Positions 9,280 through 17,189 of a DNA stretch of 64,000 nucleotides are shown piece by piece. The stretch comes from Saccharopolyspora hirsuta (lineage in GTDB: Bacteria > Actinomycetota > Actinomycetes > Mycobacteriales > Pseudonocardiaceae). The notes below the pieces were generated by a model. It did no database searches, was not told the DNA's origin, and saw only the letters and a program-made list of their open reading frames with translations. The position numbers were made by a program, and so were the translations under genes. The stretch spans positions 248,001-312,000 of the forward strand of contig NZ_VWPH01000010.1 of NCBI RefSeq assembly GCF_008630535.1, written 5' to 3'. How positions within the stretch are numbered: the stretch's first letter is position 1; every line of letters starts with the position of its first letter.

Positions 9280-9285
9280 TATCGT
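9280..9285 (+). promoter_or_regulatory. Candidate -10 box for a leaderless leader-peptide transcript
   Basis: TATCGT lies 7 bases before the GTG at 9293, the spacing expected for a transcript that starts at or next to the GTG. No convincing -35 box was found. Confidence 0.5.
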
Positions 9286-9292
9286 GTGCGCC

Positions 9293-9322
9293 GTGAACTC
9301 TCCCGAGGCGTCAAGACGCTAG
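9293..9322 (+). CDS. Nine-codon leader peptide (MNSPEASRR) of an antibiotic-efflux attenuator
   Basis: GTG followed by eight codons and TAG encodes MNSPEASRR. It lies directly after a -10-like box and 165 bp before an MFS exporter of the chloramphenicol (Cmx/CmlR) type. Short leader ORFs of about nine codons are known before cml-type genes, where drug-stalled ribosomes open the downstream ribosome binding site. The leader codons contain TCTCCCGA (9299-9306), an exact complement of the exporter Shine-Dalgarno region TCGGGAGA (9472-9479). A stalled ribosome would mask the leader copy and free the exporter gene. Function is inferred from layout and base pairing only. Confidence 0.6.
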   Translation: MNSPEASRR

Positions 9323-9382
9323 CCGCTCAGCACTCGCGCTGAGCGGCGGAGCCCTGTTGCCGCGCAACGCTCATGCGCGTTG
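9322..9382 (+). promoter_or_regulatory. Hairpins in the exporter leader RNA
   Basis: A perfect 10-bp hairpin (GCCGCTCAGC at 9322-9331, GCTGAGCGGC at 9338-9347, 6-base loop) starts at the last base of the leader stop codon. A second smaller hairpin pairs CAACGC (9365-9370) with GCGTTG (9377-9382). With the leader peptide and the paired Shine-Dalgarno this is the expected architecture of an attenuator. Whether it acts on transcription or translation is open. Confidence 0.6.
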
Positions 9383-9487
9383 ATCGTCGCGAGCTGCTCC
9401 GCCTCTGCTTCGTCTTGTCGTTTCCTCGCACGTCCGCGGCCGGTTCGCGCTGGACGGGCGTGCCTCGTCGTTCGGGAGAACGTTCAA

Positions 9488-10666
9488 GTGCCTTTCGTCG
9501 TCTTCGTGCTCGCTGCCGCGGTGTTCGCGCAGGGCACGTCCGAATTCATGCTGTCCGGGATGCTGGCGGGCATCGCGGCGGACAGCGGTGTGTCGCTCGG
9601 CGAGGCCGGGCTGCTGACGTCGGTGTTCGCGGTCGGGATGGTGATCGGCGCGCCCGCCATGGCGATGGCCGCCAGCGCCGTTCCCCGCCGGGTCTCGCTG
9701 CTGGGGTTCCTCGCCCTGTTCGCCCTGTGCCACCTCGTCGGGGCGACGACCGCGAACTTCGCCGTGCTGCTGGGCACCCGCCTGGTCGCGGCGGTCGCGA
9801 ACGCGGGTTTCCTGGCCGTGGTGCTCGCGAGCCTGCCGGTGCTGGTCCGCCCCTCGCTGGTGGGGCGGGCGACCTCGGTCATCCTGTCCGGCGTCACGAT
9901 CGCCTGCATCGCCGGGGTGCCCGCAGGAACTGCCTTGGGCCAGCTGTGGGGCTGGCAGTCGGCGTTCTGGGCGATCGCCGCGCTGAGCGCGGCGGCGCTG
10001 GTCGTGCTGTGGCCGACGACCTCGGCCTTCTCGCGCTCCGACGCTCCGGTCGCGACGGCTCCGGTGTGGACCGAGTGGCGCACGCTCGCCCGACCCCGGC
10101 TCCTCGTCGTGATCGGCATCGGGGTCCTGGTCAACGCAGCCACCTTCGCCGCGTTCACCTACCTGGGCAGCATCACCACCGCGGTGACCGGTCCCGGTAG
10201 TTCGTGGGTCCCGGTGTCGCTGGCGCTGTTCGGAATCGGCTCGTTCCTCGGGGTGACCGCCGCGGGCCGCTACAGCGACCGGTACGCACAGCGGATCATC
10301 ACCGGCGGCGCCGCCGTGGTGACCGCGTTGTGGCTGCTCGCCGCCTTTTCCGCGCACGTCCTGCCCGGGGTGCTCGCGCTGGCGCTGGTGACCGGGGCGG
10401 GATCGTTCGGCGTGGGCTCGACGGTGATCGCCTCGATCGTGTCCTCGGCGTCGGAAACGGCCCCGCGCATCGCAGGTGCGGTGGCCACCACCGCGTTCAA
10501 CCTCGGAGCCATCGCGGGCCCCGCCGCAGCGGGCATCGTCGTCGGCGATGCCACCCAGGCCCACCGGGCCTTCTGGGTCAGCGCGGTTTTCGCCGCAGCC
10601 GCAACGTTCGTGGTCTTCGCAGCGCGGCGCAGCGTGGCCCGAGCCAAGGACGCGGCTGAGGCCTAG
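9488..10666 (+). CDS. MFS drug exporter, chloramphenicol-resistance (Cmx/CmlR) type
   Basis: A 392-residue, 12-helix major facilitator. The N-terminus PFVVFVLAAAVFAQGTSEFM is typical of the Cmx/CmrA/CmlR branch of proton-driven exporters, which pump out chloramphenicol and related drugs. The start is GTG at 9488, preceded by GGGAGAA at a 7-base distance. Further upstream starts in the same frame would cross the leader hairpins and code for a non-membrane stretch. The gene sits alone between its leader and a strong terminator, so it looks independently regulated by attenuation. The drug is inferred from the family. It might also export a product of the neighbouring biosynthetic genes. Confidence 0.88.
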   Translation: MPFVVFVLAAAVFAQGTSEFMLSGMLAGIAADSGVSLGEAGLLTSVFAVGMVIGAPAMAMAASAVPRRVSLLGFLALFALCHLVGATTANFAVLLGTRLVAAVANAGFLAVVLASLPVLVRPSLVGRATSVILSGVTIACIAGVPAGTALGQLWGWQSAFWAIAALSAAALVVLWPTTSAFSRSDAPVATAPVWTEWRTLARPRLLVVIGIGVLVNAATFAAFTYLGSITTAVTGPGSSWVPVSLALFGIGSFLGVTAAGRYSDRYAQRIITGGAAVVTALWLLAAFSAHVLPGVLALALVTGAGSFGVGSTVIASIVSSASETAPRIAGAVATTAFNLGAIAGPAAAGIVVGDATQAHRAFWVSAVFAAAATFVVFAARRSVARAKDAAEA

Positions 10667-10678
10667 CGACAGCGAGCA

Positions 10679-10716
10679 CGGGCCAGGCGTTCGAATCGTC
10701 TGCAACGCCTGGCCCG
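10679..10716 (+). terminator. Terminator after the MFS exporter
   Basis: A perfect 13-bp inverted repeat (CGGGCCAGGCGTT at 10679-10691 and its complement at 10704-10716) with a 12-base loop begins 12 bases after the stop codon. It is GC-rich and has no T-tract, which is usual for actinomycete terminators. Confidence 0.8.
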
Positions 10717-10755
10717 GTACCCCCCCCATGACGAAAATCCACCAGGGAGTTGACG

Positions 10756-11565
10756 ATGTCGAACGGATGGGACCTGATCGTGGTGGGCGCCGGATCCGGC
10801 CGGTGCGGTGCTGGCCGCCCGCTGCGCTGCACGCGGTGAACGCGTGCTGCTGCTCGAAGCCGGGCCCGACCACCGATCCGCCGAGCTGCCGGAGGTGTGG
10901 CGCTCCCCGAACCCGCTCCGCGCCCTGCTCGATCCCGGCGCGAGCGGGGATCTGCTGCAGCGAGGCCTGCGCACCCGCCGAACCGAGCGGCAGGAGGCAG
11001 CACCGTGCATGCAGGGCCGCGGTGTCGGCGGCAGCTCCTCGATCAACGGGCACATCGCCATCCGGCCTCCGGTCGAGGACTGGGTGCGGATGGGGTGCGA
11101 AGGCTGGACGCACGCCGAGGTTCTGCCCCACTTCGTCAGGTCCGAGGACGACGCCGACTTCGCGGATCAGCCGTACCACGGGCGCGGCGGACCGATCCCG
11201 GCCCGGCGGGACCCGCAGGAGTCGTGGGGTCCCGCGGACCGCGCGCTGCACGCCGCAGCCTCGGCGGCGGGGTCGCCTGGTCGCCCGGCGTGAACGCGCC
11301 AGGTGCCACCGGTATCCAGTTCCCGGCGGCGGTCGAGCACGACACCGCGCTGGACGAGCTCCTGCTCCGCACGGTCACCGACGGCCAGCACGCGACCAGC
11401 ACCTGCCGGATGGGGAGCCCGACCTCGGCGACCACCGTCGTCGACCCCCGCTGCCGCGTGCTGCACGTGGTGGACGCGTCCATCTTCCCCACCTGCCCCC
11501 GCGCGAACCCGAACCTGGTCACGATCGCGGCAGCGGAGCTGATGGTCGACCGGCTGATGCGCTGA
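10756..11565 (+). pseudogene. Decayed GMC-family FAD oxidoreductase (frameshifts and internal deletion)
   Basis: An ATG at 10756 begins SNGWDLIVVGAGSG, the start of the FAD-binding Rossmann motif of GMC oxidoreductases. One extra G near 10796-10800 then shifts the frame. The expected continuation AVLAARCAARGERVLLLEAG is read in another frame, through GRGVGGSSSINGHIA, until a stop at 11293. The frame changes again near 11280 to NAPGATGIQF, followed almost at once by the C-terminal signature (ATSTCRMG, VVDASIFPTCPRANPNLVTI) ending at 11565. Intact GMC enzymes are about 500-550 residues. Only about 270 codons remain here, so several hundred central residues are missing. The FAD pieces are well preserved, so the decay seems recent. 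Product and substrate cannot be named. Confidence 0.88.
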
Positions 11566-11567
11566 GG

Positions 11568-12902
11568 TCACGAACCGGTCGGGCTCGGGTGCGGCTCCTG
11601 CTGGTCGGCGCGGCGCCCGTGCGCGGCGATGCGCCGGGCGTCGCGTTCCGGGCGGACGAAGGCGAAGGCCAGCAGGCCGCCGACGAGCATCAGGGTTCCC
11701 GGGATGGCGAACGCGAGCGCGAACCCCGTCGCCGGATCGGCCGCCGATTCGACGATCCGGCCCGTCACGTAGGGCGCGGCGAGACCGGCGAGCGTGACCA
11801 GCCCGACGGTCATCGACATCACCGCACCGCGCTGGGCCGGTGGGGTGATCTCGGCGTTGATGGTCTGACCGATGGCGAACTTGACGGCACCGATGCTGAA
11901 GGCGACGGTGATGAGCGCGATCTTGAGGGCGGGGTGCGACACGACCGGGACGAGGAGCATGGCCGCGCCCGCCAGGAAGACCGCGCAGCCGCCGAGGATT
12001 CCGCGCGACACCCGGCTGGACACCCCGCGGTGCATCAGCCACTGCGTCAGCGCGCCCTGCCCGAAGGTCGCGACGGTCTTCAGCACCCAGGGGGCGGTCA
12101 CGATGGTGCCCGCGGCGACCGCGCTGTAGCCCAGCGAGGTCTCCAGGTAGGACGGCACCCAGGCGAGCAGCAGCGCCGAGGTCCAGTAGGCGCCGAAAGC
12201 ACCGACGAACCCGGCCAGCCAGGTCCCGCTGAGCAGGATGCGCCGGTAGGGAACGCGGAAGTCCGCCGCTGGCTCCGGTTCTGCGCTGGTCCGGGCGCTC
12301 GCGCGGTCGGCGGTGCCCTCGCGGCCGACCACCGCCCAGATCACGCACCACAGGACACCGACGACGAACAGCGACAGGAAGGCCCAGCGCCAGCCGAAGT
12401 TGATGATGACCAGGGTCAGCAGCGGCGCGGCCACCACCCCGCCCAGCCCGCCGCCGCCGGAGATCAGCGCGCTCGGGATGCTGCGCTTCTCGTTGGGGAA
12501 CCACTTGAACGCCGCGTGCATGGCCACCGGCTGCGCAGGACCTTCCGCCGCGCCCAGGACGATCCGGCTGGCCAGCAGCGCGGCGAACCCGGCCCCGGCG
12601 ACCACCGGCAGCTGGGTGAGGCCCCACACCAGGGCCATGCCGAACAGCAGCCACCTGGTCGGGAAGCGGTCGGCGAGGAACCCGACCGCCACGGCCGAGA
12701 CGTTGAACAGGAAGAAGAACGAGCTGGCCAGCAGTCCGTACTCCGAGTGGGACAGGCCGAGCTCGCGCATGATGGGGTTGGCGGCCAGCCCCAGCACCGC
12801 CTTGTCCGCGTAGTTGATCAGCATGAACACCAGCAGCATCGCCATGACGACCCAGGCCCGGGAGCCGGGCTTCGCCGCGATGTCGGGATTCGGGGACTCC
12901 AT
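11568..12902 (-). CDS. MFS transporter, probable carboxylate importer (ACS-like family)
   Basis: A 444-residue, 12-helix major facilitator with the loop motif GFLADRFPTRWLL between helices 2 and 3 and the anion:cation symporter style NYADKAVLGLAANPIMRELG after helix 1. This family imports organic acids such as tartrate, hexuronates and hydroxylated aromatic acids with protons. The ATG at 12902 has CTGGAG 7 bases upstream. The longer frame upstream overlaps the acyl-CoA dehydrogenase gene and is not coding. It is the last gene of a three-gene operon with an acyl-CoA ligase and an acyl-CoA dehydrogenase, so it most likely imports the acid those enzymes degrade. Confidence 0.85.
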   Translation of the reverse strand: MESPNPDIAAKPGSRAWVVMAMLLVFMLINYADKAVLGLAANPIMRELGLSHSEYGLLASSFFFLFNVSAVAVGFLADRFPTRWLLFGMALVWGLTQLPVVAGAGFAALLASRIVLGAAEGPAQPVAMHAAFKWFPNEKRSIPSALISGGGGLGGVVAAPLLTLVIINFGWRWAFLSLFVVGVLWCVIWAVVGREGTADRASARTSAEPEPAADFRVPYRRILLSGTWLAGFVGAFGAYWTSALLLAWVPSYLETSLGYSAVAAGTIVTAPWVLKTVATFGQGALTQWLMHRGVSSRVSRGILGGCAVFLAGAAMLLVPVVSHPALKIALITVAFSIGAVKFAIGQTINAEITPPAQRGAVMSMTVGLVTLAGLAAPYVTGRIVESAADPATGFALAFAIPGTLMLVGGLLAFAFVRPERDARRIAAHGRRADQQEPHPSPTGS

Positions 12903-12919
12903 CGTCGCTCCAGGGGTGA

Positions 12920-14095
12920 TCAGGCGGTGAGCAAGTCCTTCGCGATGCCGTTCTTCTGGATCTCCGAGGAACCGGTGAGGATGCGGAACATGCGCAGGCG
13001 GCGGAACAACCACTCGACCTCGCTGCCGCGCACCAGTCCCGCCTTGCCGTGGATCTGCACGGCCTCGTCGGCGATGCGGAAGGCGTTCTCGGCCACGAAG
13101 AGCTTGCACATGAACGCCTCGGTGCGCGGCTTGGCACCCGCGTCGAGCGCGGCCAGCGCGTCGTAGGTCATGCTCCGCGCGGCGTAGTAGGTGGTGGCCA
13201 GGTCCGCGATCTTGTGCTGGACGGACTGCAGCGCCGCCAGCGGCGCGCCGAAGGCCTGGCGGTTCTTGGCGAAGTCGACGGTCAGCTGCAGCGCGCGCCG
13301 CGCGTTGCCGAGCACCGTCGGGCAGTGCAGCAGCCGGTTGGCCGTGACCCGGCCCAGCCCGACCCGCAGCCCGTCACCGACGCGGCCGAGCAGCTGCTCC
13401 GGGCCGACGTAGCAGTCCTCCAGGACGATGTCGCTCTCGATGTGCTGGCCGGACATCGGGGTCTGGCCGTCGAGCACCGCGCACCCCGGCGAGTCCAGGT
13501 CGACCAGGAACGCGGAGTAGGACTCCTCGGTCCCGGCCATCCGGGCGACCAGAACCGAGAAGTCGGCGAACGGCCCGGCGGAGGAGAACACCTTGTGCCC
13601 GCTGATCCGCCAGCCGTCGCCGTCCGGGGTCGCGGTGGTCCGCATCGCGCGCACGTCCGAGCCCGCGTCGGCCTCGGTCAGCGAGAAGCAGCAGGCCCGT
13701 TCGCCCCGGATCACCGGCAGCAGGTACTTCTCCAGCTGGACCTCGGTGGCGAACTCGAAGATCGAACCGGCGCGCAGCGGCCCGCCCATGTCGCCGAGCA
13801 CGGAGTGCGACAGGACGCGCCCCGAAGCACCGACCTCCTCCTTGAGCGCGGCCAGCTCGGTGAAGGACAGCCCCTGGCCGCCGAAGCGCTCGGGCAGGTG
13901 GATGCCGTAGAAGCCGAGCTCGCGGCTGCGCTTCCACACCGGTTCCAGCACCTCGCGGCCCAGCCGCGTTTCCGGGGTCAGCTGGCGGTCGGCCTCGTAC
14001 TCGGCGAGCTCGCCGCTCAGGAAGTCGCGCAACCGCCCGACGAGATCGGCCAGGCGCGGGTTGTCGTCGTAGGTGGGGGTGAGCGTGAACGTCAT
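12920..14095 (-). CDS. Acyl-CoA dehydrogenase family protein (canonical catalytic Glu not seen)
   Basis: A 391-residue flavoprotein of the acyl-CoA dehydrogenase family. The FAD/substrate signatures are present: CFSLTEADAGSDVRAM near 135-150, NRQAFGAPLAALQSVQHKIAD, and AVQIHGKAGLVRGSEVEWLFRR. In most members the segment near the C-terminus reads Tyr-Glu-Gly-Thr and holds the catalytic Glu. Here it reads RILTGSSEIQ, with Thr at that position. The alternative base position of isovaleryl-CoA dehydrogenases in helix G also lacks Glu (VTANRLLHCP). The enzyme may use another base or have a changed reaction. It follows the ligase by 12 bp with a strong GAGGAGGGA site and precedes the transporter by 17 bp. 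Confidence 0.87.
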   Translation of the reverse strand: MTFTLTPTYDDNPRLADLVGRLRDFLSGELAEYEADRQLTPETRLGREVLEPVWKRSRELGFYGIHLPERFGGQGLSFTELAALKEEVGASGRVLSHSVLGDMGGPLRAGSIFEFATEVQLEKYLLPVIRGERACCFSLTEADAGSDVRAMRTTATPDGDGWRISGHKVFSSAGPFADFSVLVARMAGTEESYSAFLVDLDSPGCAVLDGQTPMSGQHIESDIVLEDCYVGPEQLLGRVGDGLRVGLGRVTANRLLHCPTVLGNARRALQLTVDFAKNRQAFGAPLAALQSVQHKIADLATTYYAARSMTYDALAALDAGAKPRTEAFMCKLFVAENAFRIADEAVQIHGKAGLVRGSEVEWLFRRLRMFRILTGSSEIQKNGIAKDLLTA

Positions 14096-14107
14096 GATCG
14101 TCCCTCC

Positions 14108-15640
14108 TCAGTGGACCTTGCGGTCGCTGCCGACCCAGTAGCGGTCGCGCACCGCGCGGCGGTCGATCTTCCCGTTGCGGTTCACCGGGAGTTCGGCGGC
14201 GAAGTCCACCGTCTTGGGCACCTTGTGGCGGGCCAGCTTCCCGGCGCAGAACTCGACGAGCGCCGCAGCAGACGTCGTTTCGCGGGTCACCACGACGGCC
14301 TTCACCGCTTCGCCCCACGTCTCGTCCGGCACGCCGACGACGCAGGCCTCCGAAACCGCCGGGTGCTCGTAGAGCGCCGCTTCGACTTCGCTGCAGTAGA
14401 CGTTGAAACCGCCTGAGATGATCATGTCCTTCTTGCGGTCCACGATGAACAGGTAGCCGTCGACGCGCAGGTAGCCGATGTCGCCCGTGTGCACCCAACC
14501 GTTGCGGAACGTCTCGGCGCTCAGCTCGGGTTCCCGCCAGTACTCCCGGACGCAGTCCGGCCCGCGCACCACCACCTCGCCGAGCTCCCCGGCCGGAACC
14601 GGGTCGCCGTCGCCGTCCACCACGCGCACCTCGGTGTCGTAGACGGGCCGACCGCAGGAGGACAGCAGTTCCGGATCCTCCTCGATGCCGCGGACGACGT
14701 CCTCCGCGGTGAGCACGGTGACGCCGCTGGTGGTCTCGGCCTGCCCGTAGCCCTGCATGACGACCGGCCCGAACGCGGCGACGGCCTCGCGCAGCCGCTG
14801 CGGCGAAACCGGCGCGCCGCCGACCCGCAGGCAGGTCATCGAGGACACGTCCGCGGTCTTCAGCTCAGGGTGCGCGAGGACCTGGTTCAGCATCGTCGGC
14901 ACGAGGAAGGTGGAGGTGATCCGCTCGGACTCGACGGTGCGCAGGAATTCCCCGGCGTCCCAGCGCGGGAGCACCACCACGCTGGTGCCGCGGGAGAACG
15001 CCGCCAGGAGCCCCATCCCGGTGGCGTGCGTGATCGGTCCGGCGGCGAGGTAGCGCTCGGCGTCTCCGGGCCGGTGCTCCGGGGTCATCAGCCGCTTGCG
15101 CATGTTCGCCAACCGGTTGCCGGTCGTCTGCACCGCGGCCTTCAGCGATCCGGTCGAGCCGGACGTGAAGTTGAGGACCGCCGGGTCGTCCTCGGCGACC
15201 TCCACCGCGACCGGGTCCTCCGCACCCGCAGCCAGCAGGTCGGCGTAGTCGCCGTCGTAGTCGACCACCTCGCACGCCGTTCCGGCGCGGTCCACGACCT
15301 CGCGCGCCATCTCCACGTGCGCCGCGTCGGTGAACAGGACCCGGACCGAAGCATCGGCCAGGACGTGCTCGACCTCCCCCGCGGCGAGCCGGGCGTTGAT
15401 CGGCACCCGCAGGAACCCGCCCTTGCAGAGGGCCATTTCGGTCTCGACCAGCTCGGCGCAGTTCCCGGCGAAGGTCGCCACCGCCTGCCCCGGGCGGATT
15501 CCCCGCGCCAGCAGCGCCGAAGCCAGCCGGTTGGCGCGCGCCTCCAGCTCCCGGTAGGTCCACCGCCGATCGCCGCACGCCAACGCCTCGCGGTCCGGCC
15601 AGAAGGTGCTGCTGCGGGTGAGATAGCTGCCCAGGTTCAC
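14108..15640 (-). CDS. AMP-dependent acyl-CoA synthetase/ligase
   Basis: A 510-residue ANL-family ligase that activates a carboxylic acid to its CoA thioester through an acyl-AMP. Motifs are LNFTSGSTGSLKAAVQT (P-loop), GYGQAETTSG, WVHTGDIGYLRVDGYLFIVD, RKKDMIISGGFN and the catalytic Lys in VNRNGKIDRR. I place the start at the GTG at 15640, which has GGGAG 5 bases upstream. A TTG four codons earlier is the alternative and has no good site. It is the first gene of the ligase-dehydrogenase-transporter operon, which is divergent from tetR. The context suggests import, activation and oxidation of one organic acid, of unknown identity. Confidence 0.9.
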   Translation of the reverse strand: MNLGSYLTRSSTFWPDREALACGDRRWTYRELEARANRLASALLARGIRPGQAVATFAGNCAELVETEMALCKGGFLRVPINARLAAGEVEHVLADASVRVLFTDAAHVEMAREVVDRAGTACEVVDYDGDYADLLAAGAEDPVAVEVAEDDPAVLNFTSGSTGSLKAAVQTTGNRLANMRKRLMTPEHRPGDAERYLAAGPITHATGMGLLAAFSRGTSVVVLPRWDAGEFLRTVESERITSTFLVPTMLNQVLAHPELKTADVSSMTCLRVGGAPVSPQRLREAVAAFGPVVMQGYGQAETTSGVTVLTAEDVVRGIEEDPELLSSCGRPVYDTEVRVVDGDGDPVPAGELGEVVVRGPDCVREYWREPELSAETFRNGWVHTGDIGYLRVDGYLFIVDRKKDMIISGGFNVYCSEVEAALYEHPAVSEACVVGVPDETWGEAVKAVVVTRETTSAAALVEFCAGKLARHKVPKTVDFAAELPVNRNGKIDRRAVRDRYWVGSDRKVH

Positions 15641-15673
15641 GTCGACTCCCAAGTTTCACGTCACGTCGACCAG

Positions 15674-15694
15674 TAGTAGACACGATGTCTACTA
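15674..15694. promoter_or_regulatory. Probable TetR operator, perfect palindrome
   Basis: TAGTAGACA and TGTCTACTA form perfect 9-bp arms around a CGA centre, in the gap between the divergent ligase operon and tetR. The palindrome covers the -10 region of the candidate ligase promoter, so binding would block the operon. Confidence 0.8.
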
Positions 15695-15710
15695 ACGCAC
15701 GACCTGTCAA
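15682..15710 (-). promoter_or_regulatory. Candidate promoter of the ligase operon
   Basis: On the minus strand TTGACA (15710-15705) is followed after 17 bases by CATCGT (15687-15682), a good -35/-10 pair. The -10 lies inside the palindromic operator. Confidence 0.7.
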
Positions 15711-15758
15711 TGGTCGAGTACACTGAGCGGCCGGAACGAGGAGCACGAAAGGCCTGCC

Positions 15759-16391
15759 ATGTCGACCGAGGACCGGCGCAGCCGCCGCACCCGCCGCCTC
15801 CTGCGGGACGCCCTGGTGTCCCTGGCGCTGGAACGCGGCTACTCCAACGTGACGGTGGAGGACATCACCGAACGCGCCGATCTCGGCCGGGCGACCTTCT
15901 ACAAGCACTACGCGGACAAGGACGCGCTGCTCAGCCGCGTCGTCTCCGACCTGCTGGAAGAACTGCACGCGAGACTGCTGCCGCTGGTGCCGACCTCATC
16001 GGTGGGCTTCACCGGGAAGCCGGTGCTGGAGCTGTTCCGGCACGCGCTCGAGGAGCGCGACGTCTACCGGGTCATCCTGCGCGGCGAAGGCGACGGGCGG
16101 GCGCTCCAGGAGTTCACCGACGCGCGCACCGCCGCAGCCGCGCACGTGTTCCGAGCGCGCGCCGAGCACCACGGCGTGTCCCCGAGGATCGACCTGGACG
16201 TGCTGGCGCGCGCCTGGGTGGGCGAGCAGATCGCGGTGATGCGCTGGTGGCTGGAGACCTCCCCGCCGCAGCTCTCGCCGGAGGAGGTCACCGGCATGCT
16301 CCTCGACCTGTCGCTGCGCGGCCGCTACTGGGCCAACGGTTTCGACGGCGCGCCGCCCGACCGCGCCGAGGAGATCCCGGCGGAGGACTAG
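15759..16391 (+). CDS. TetR family transcriptional regulator
   Basis: A 210-residue TetR-type repressor. The N-terminal helix-turn-helix (about 8-55) contains VEDITERADLGRATFYKHYADKD, and the C-terminal helical domain would bind the effector. It is transcribed away from the acyl-CoA ligase operon, and a perfect 21-bp palindrome lies between them, so it almost certainly represses that operon and perhaps itself. The effector is likely the substrate acid or its CoA ester. A TACACT sequence at 15719-15724 is a possible -10 for this gene. Confidence 0.9.
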   Translation: MSTEDRRSRRTRRLLRDALVSLALERGYSNVTVEDITERADLGRATFYKHYADKDALLSRVVSDLLEELHARLLPLVPTSSVGFTGKPVLELFRHALEERDVYRVILRGEGDGRALQEFTDARTAAAAHVFRARAEHHGVSPRIDLDVLARAWVGEQIAVMRWWLETSPPQLSPEEVTGMLLDLSLRGRYWANGFDGAPPDRAEEIPAED

Positions 16392-16505
16392 GCCGCAACC
16401 GTGCAGCACTCGGGGTTTCGTCCGCGACCTGGCCGGTGAACAGCTACCGGACGTGGGCGCCCGCGGCGGGGCCCGCTGACCGTCCACAGTGTCCCGACCG
16501 AGGAC

Positions 16506-16527
16506 TTCCGCGCTGCGGAGCGCGGAA
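16506..16527. terminator. Hairpin between convergent tetR and luxR-type genes
   Basis: TTCCGCGCT and AGCGCGGAA form a perfect 9-bp stem with a 4-base GCGG loop, 7 bases past the end of the minus-strand regulator. It could end transcription from both sides. Confidence 0.65.
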
Positions 16528-16534
16528 CGGCCGC

Positions 16535-16909
16535 TCAACGTCGGCTTTCCAGCGCCTTCACCGCCGCCGAGGTGCGATCGGCGACATCGAGCTTCCTGAA
16601 GATGTTGCGCATGTGGTTCTTCACGGTTCGCTCTGAAATGCCGAGCGACTTGGCGATCTCCCGGTTCGAACCGCCGCGCACGAGGTAACCGAGCACCTCG
16701 TGCTCGCGGTTCGTCAACTCGGGAAGCGCTTCACCGTCGGGCACCTCGCTCGATTTCCCCGCGGCACCGGAGTGGTGGAGCTGGACGCGCAGCACCACCA
16801 AGTGCCCCACCTGTTCCAGGACGTGGCGCAGCGCGCGGGAGTGCTCGACGGCCTCCACCAGCAGCGCGGTGATCGCCCGGTCCAACGCCTGATCGTACGA
16901 AAGGGCCAT
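16535..16909 (-). CDS. Small LuxR-type (GerE HTH) transcriptional regulator
   Basis: A 124-residue protein. The C-terminal half is a LuxR/GerE DNA-binding domain (LTNREHEVLGYLVRGGSNRE and ISERTVKNHMRNIFRKLDVA, about 62-115). The N-terminal 60 residues have no recognisable receiver or sensor domain, so it resembles stand-alone LuxR-type regulators rather than a complete response regulator. I chose the ATG at 16909, which has GGTGGAG about 8 bases upstream, over an earlier in-frame start. It is divergent from the decarboxylase-amidase pair across a 280-bp gap and is the obvious candidate to control it. No clear operator was recognised. Confidence 0.85.
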   Translation of the reverse strand: MALSYDQALDRAITALLVEAVEHSRALRHVLEQVGHLVVLRVQLHHSGAAGKSSEVPDGEALPELTNREHEVLGYLVRGGSNREIAKSLGISERTVKNHMRNIFRKLDVADRTSAAVKALESRR

Positions 16910-17189
16910 CGAGTCACTCCACCTGTGCGAGTGGTCGCTGGTGCACGAGCACGCAGCGAAGCGAATCCATTCCGATGACCACATTTTCGTCCGCGCGGAT
17001 CAGAACGTTTCCCGGCCCGGGCACCGTTCCCCCGAATGCCGATGAGATTGACGCGAACAGCCCAGCGCGCGCCCGAACCCGGTACCCCGGCCCAGAAGTC
17101 GTGGGCCGAATTGTTCATGGTCTCGATCTCCGGGCAACCGTAGGTTCGCGTTCGTCGGCCCAGCAACCATCGAACAGGGGGAGCTACGA

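Noticed and set aside
15652-15652. TTG at 15652 as start of the acyl-CoA ligase
   Set aside because: The GTG at 15640 has GGGAG at ideal spacing. The TTG has no ribosome site.
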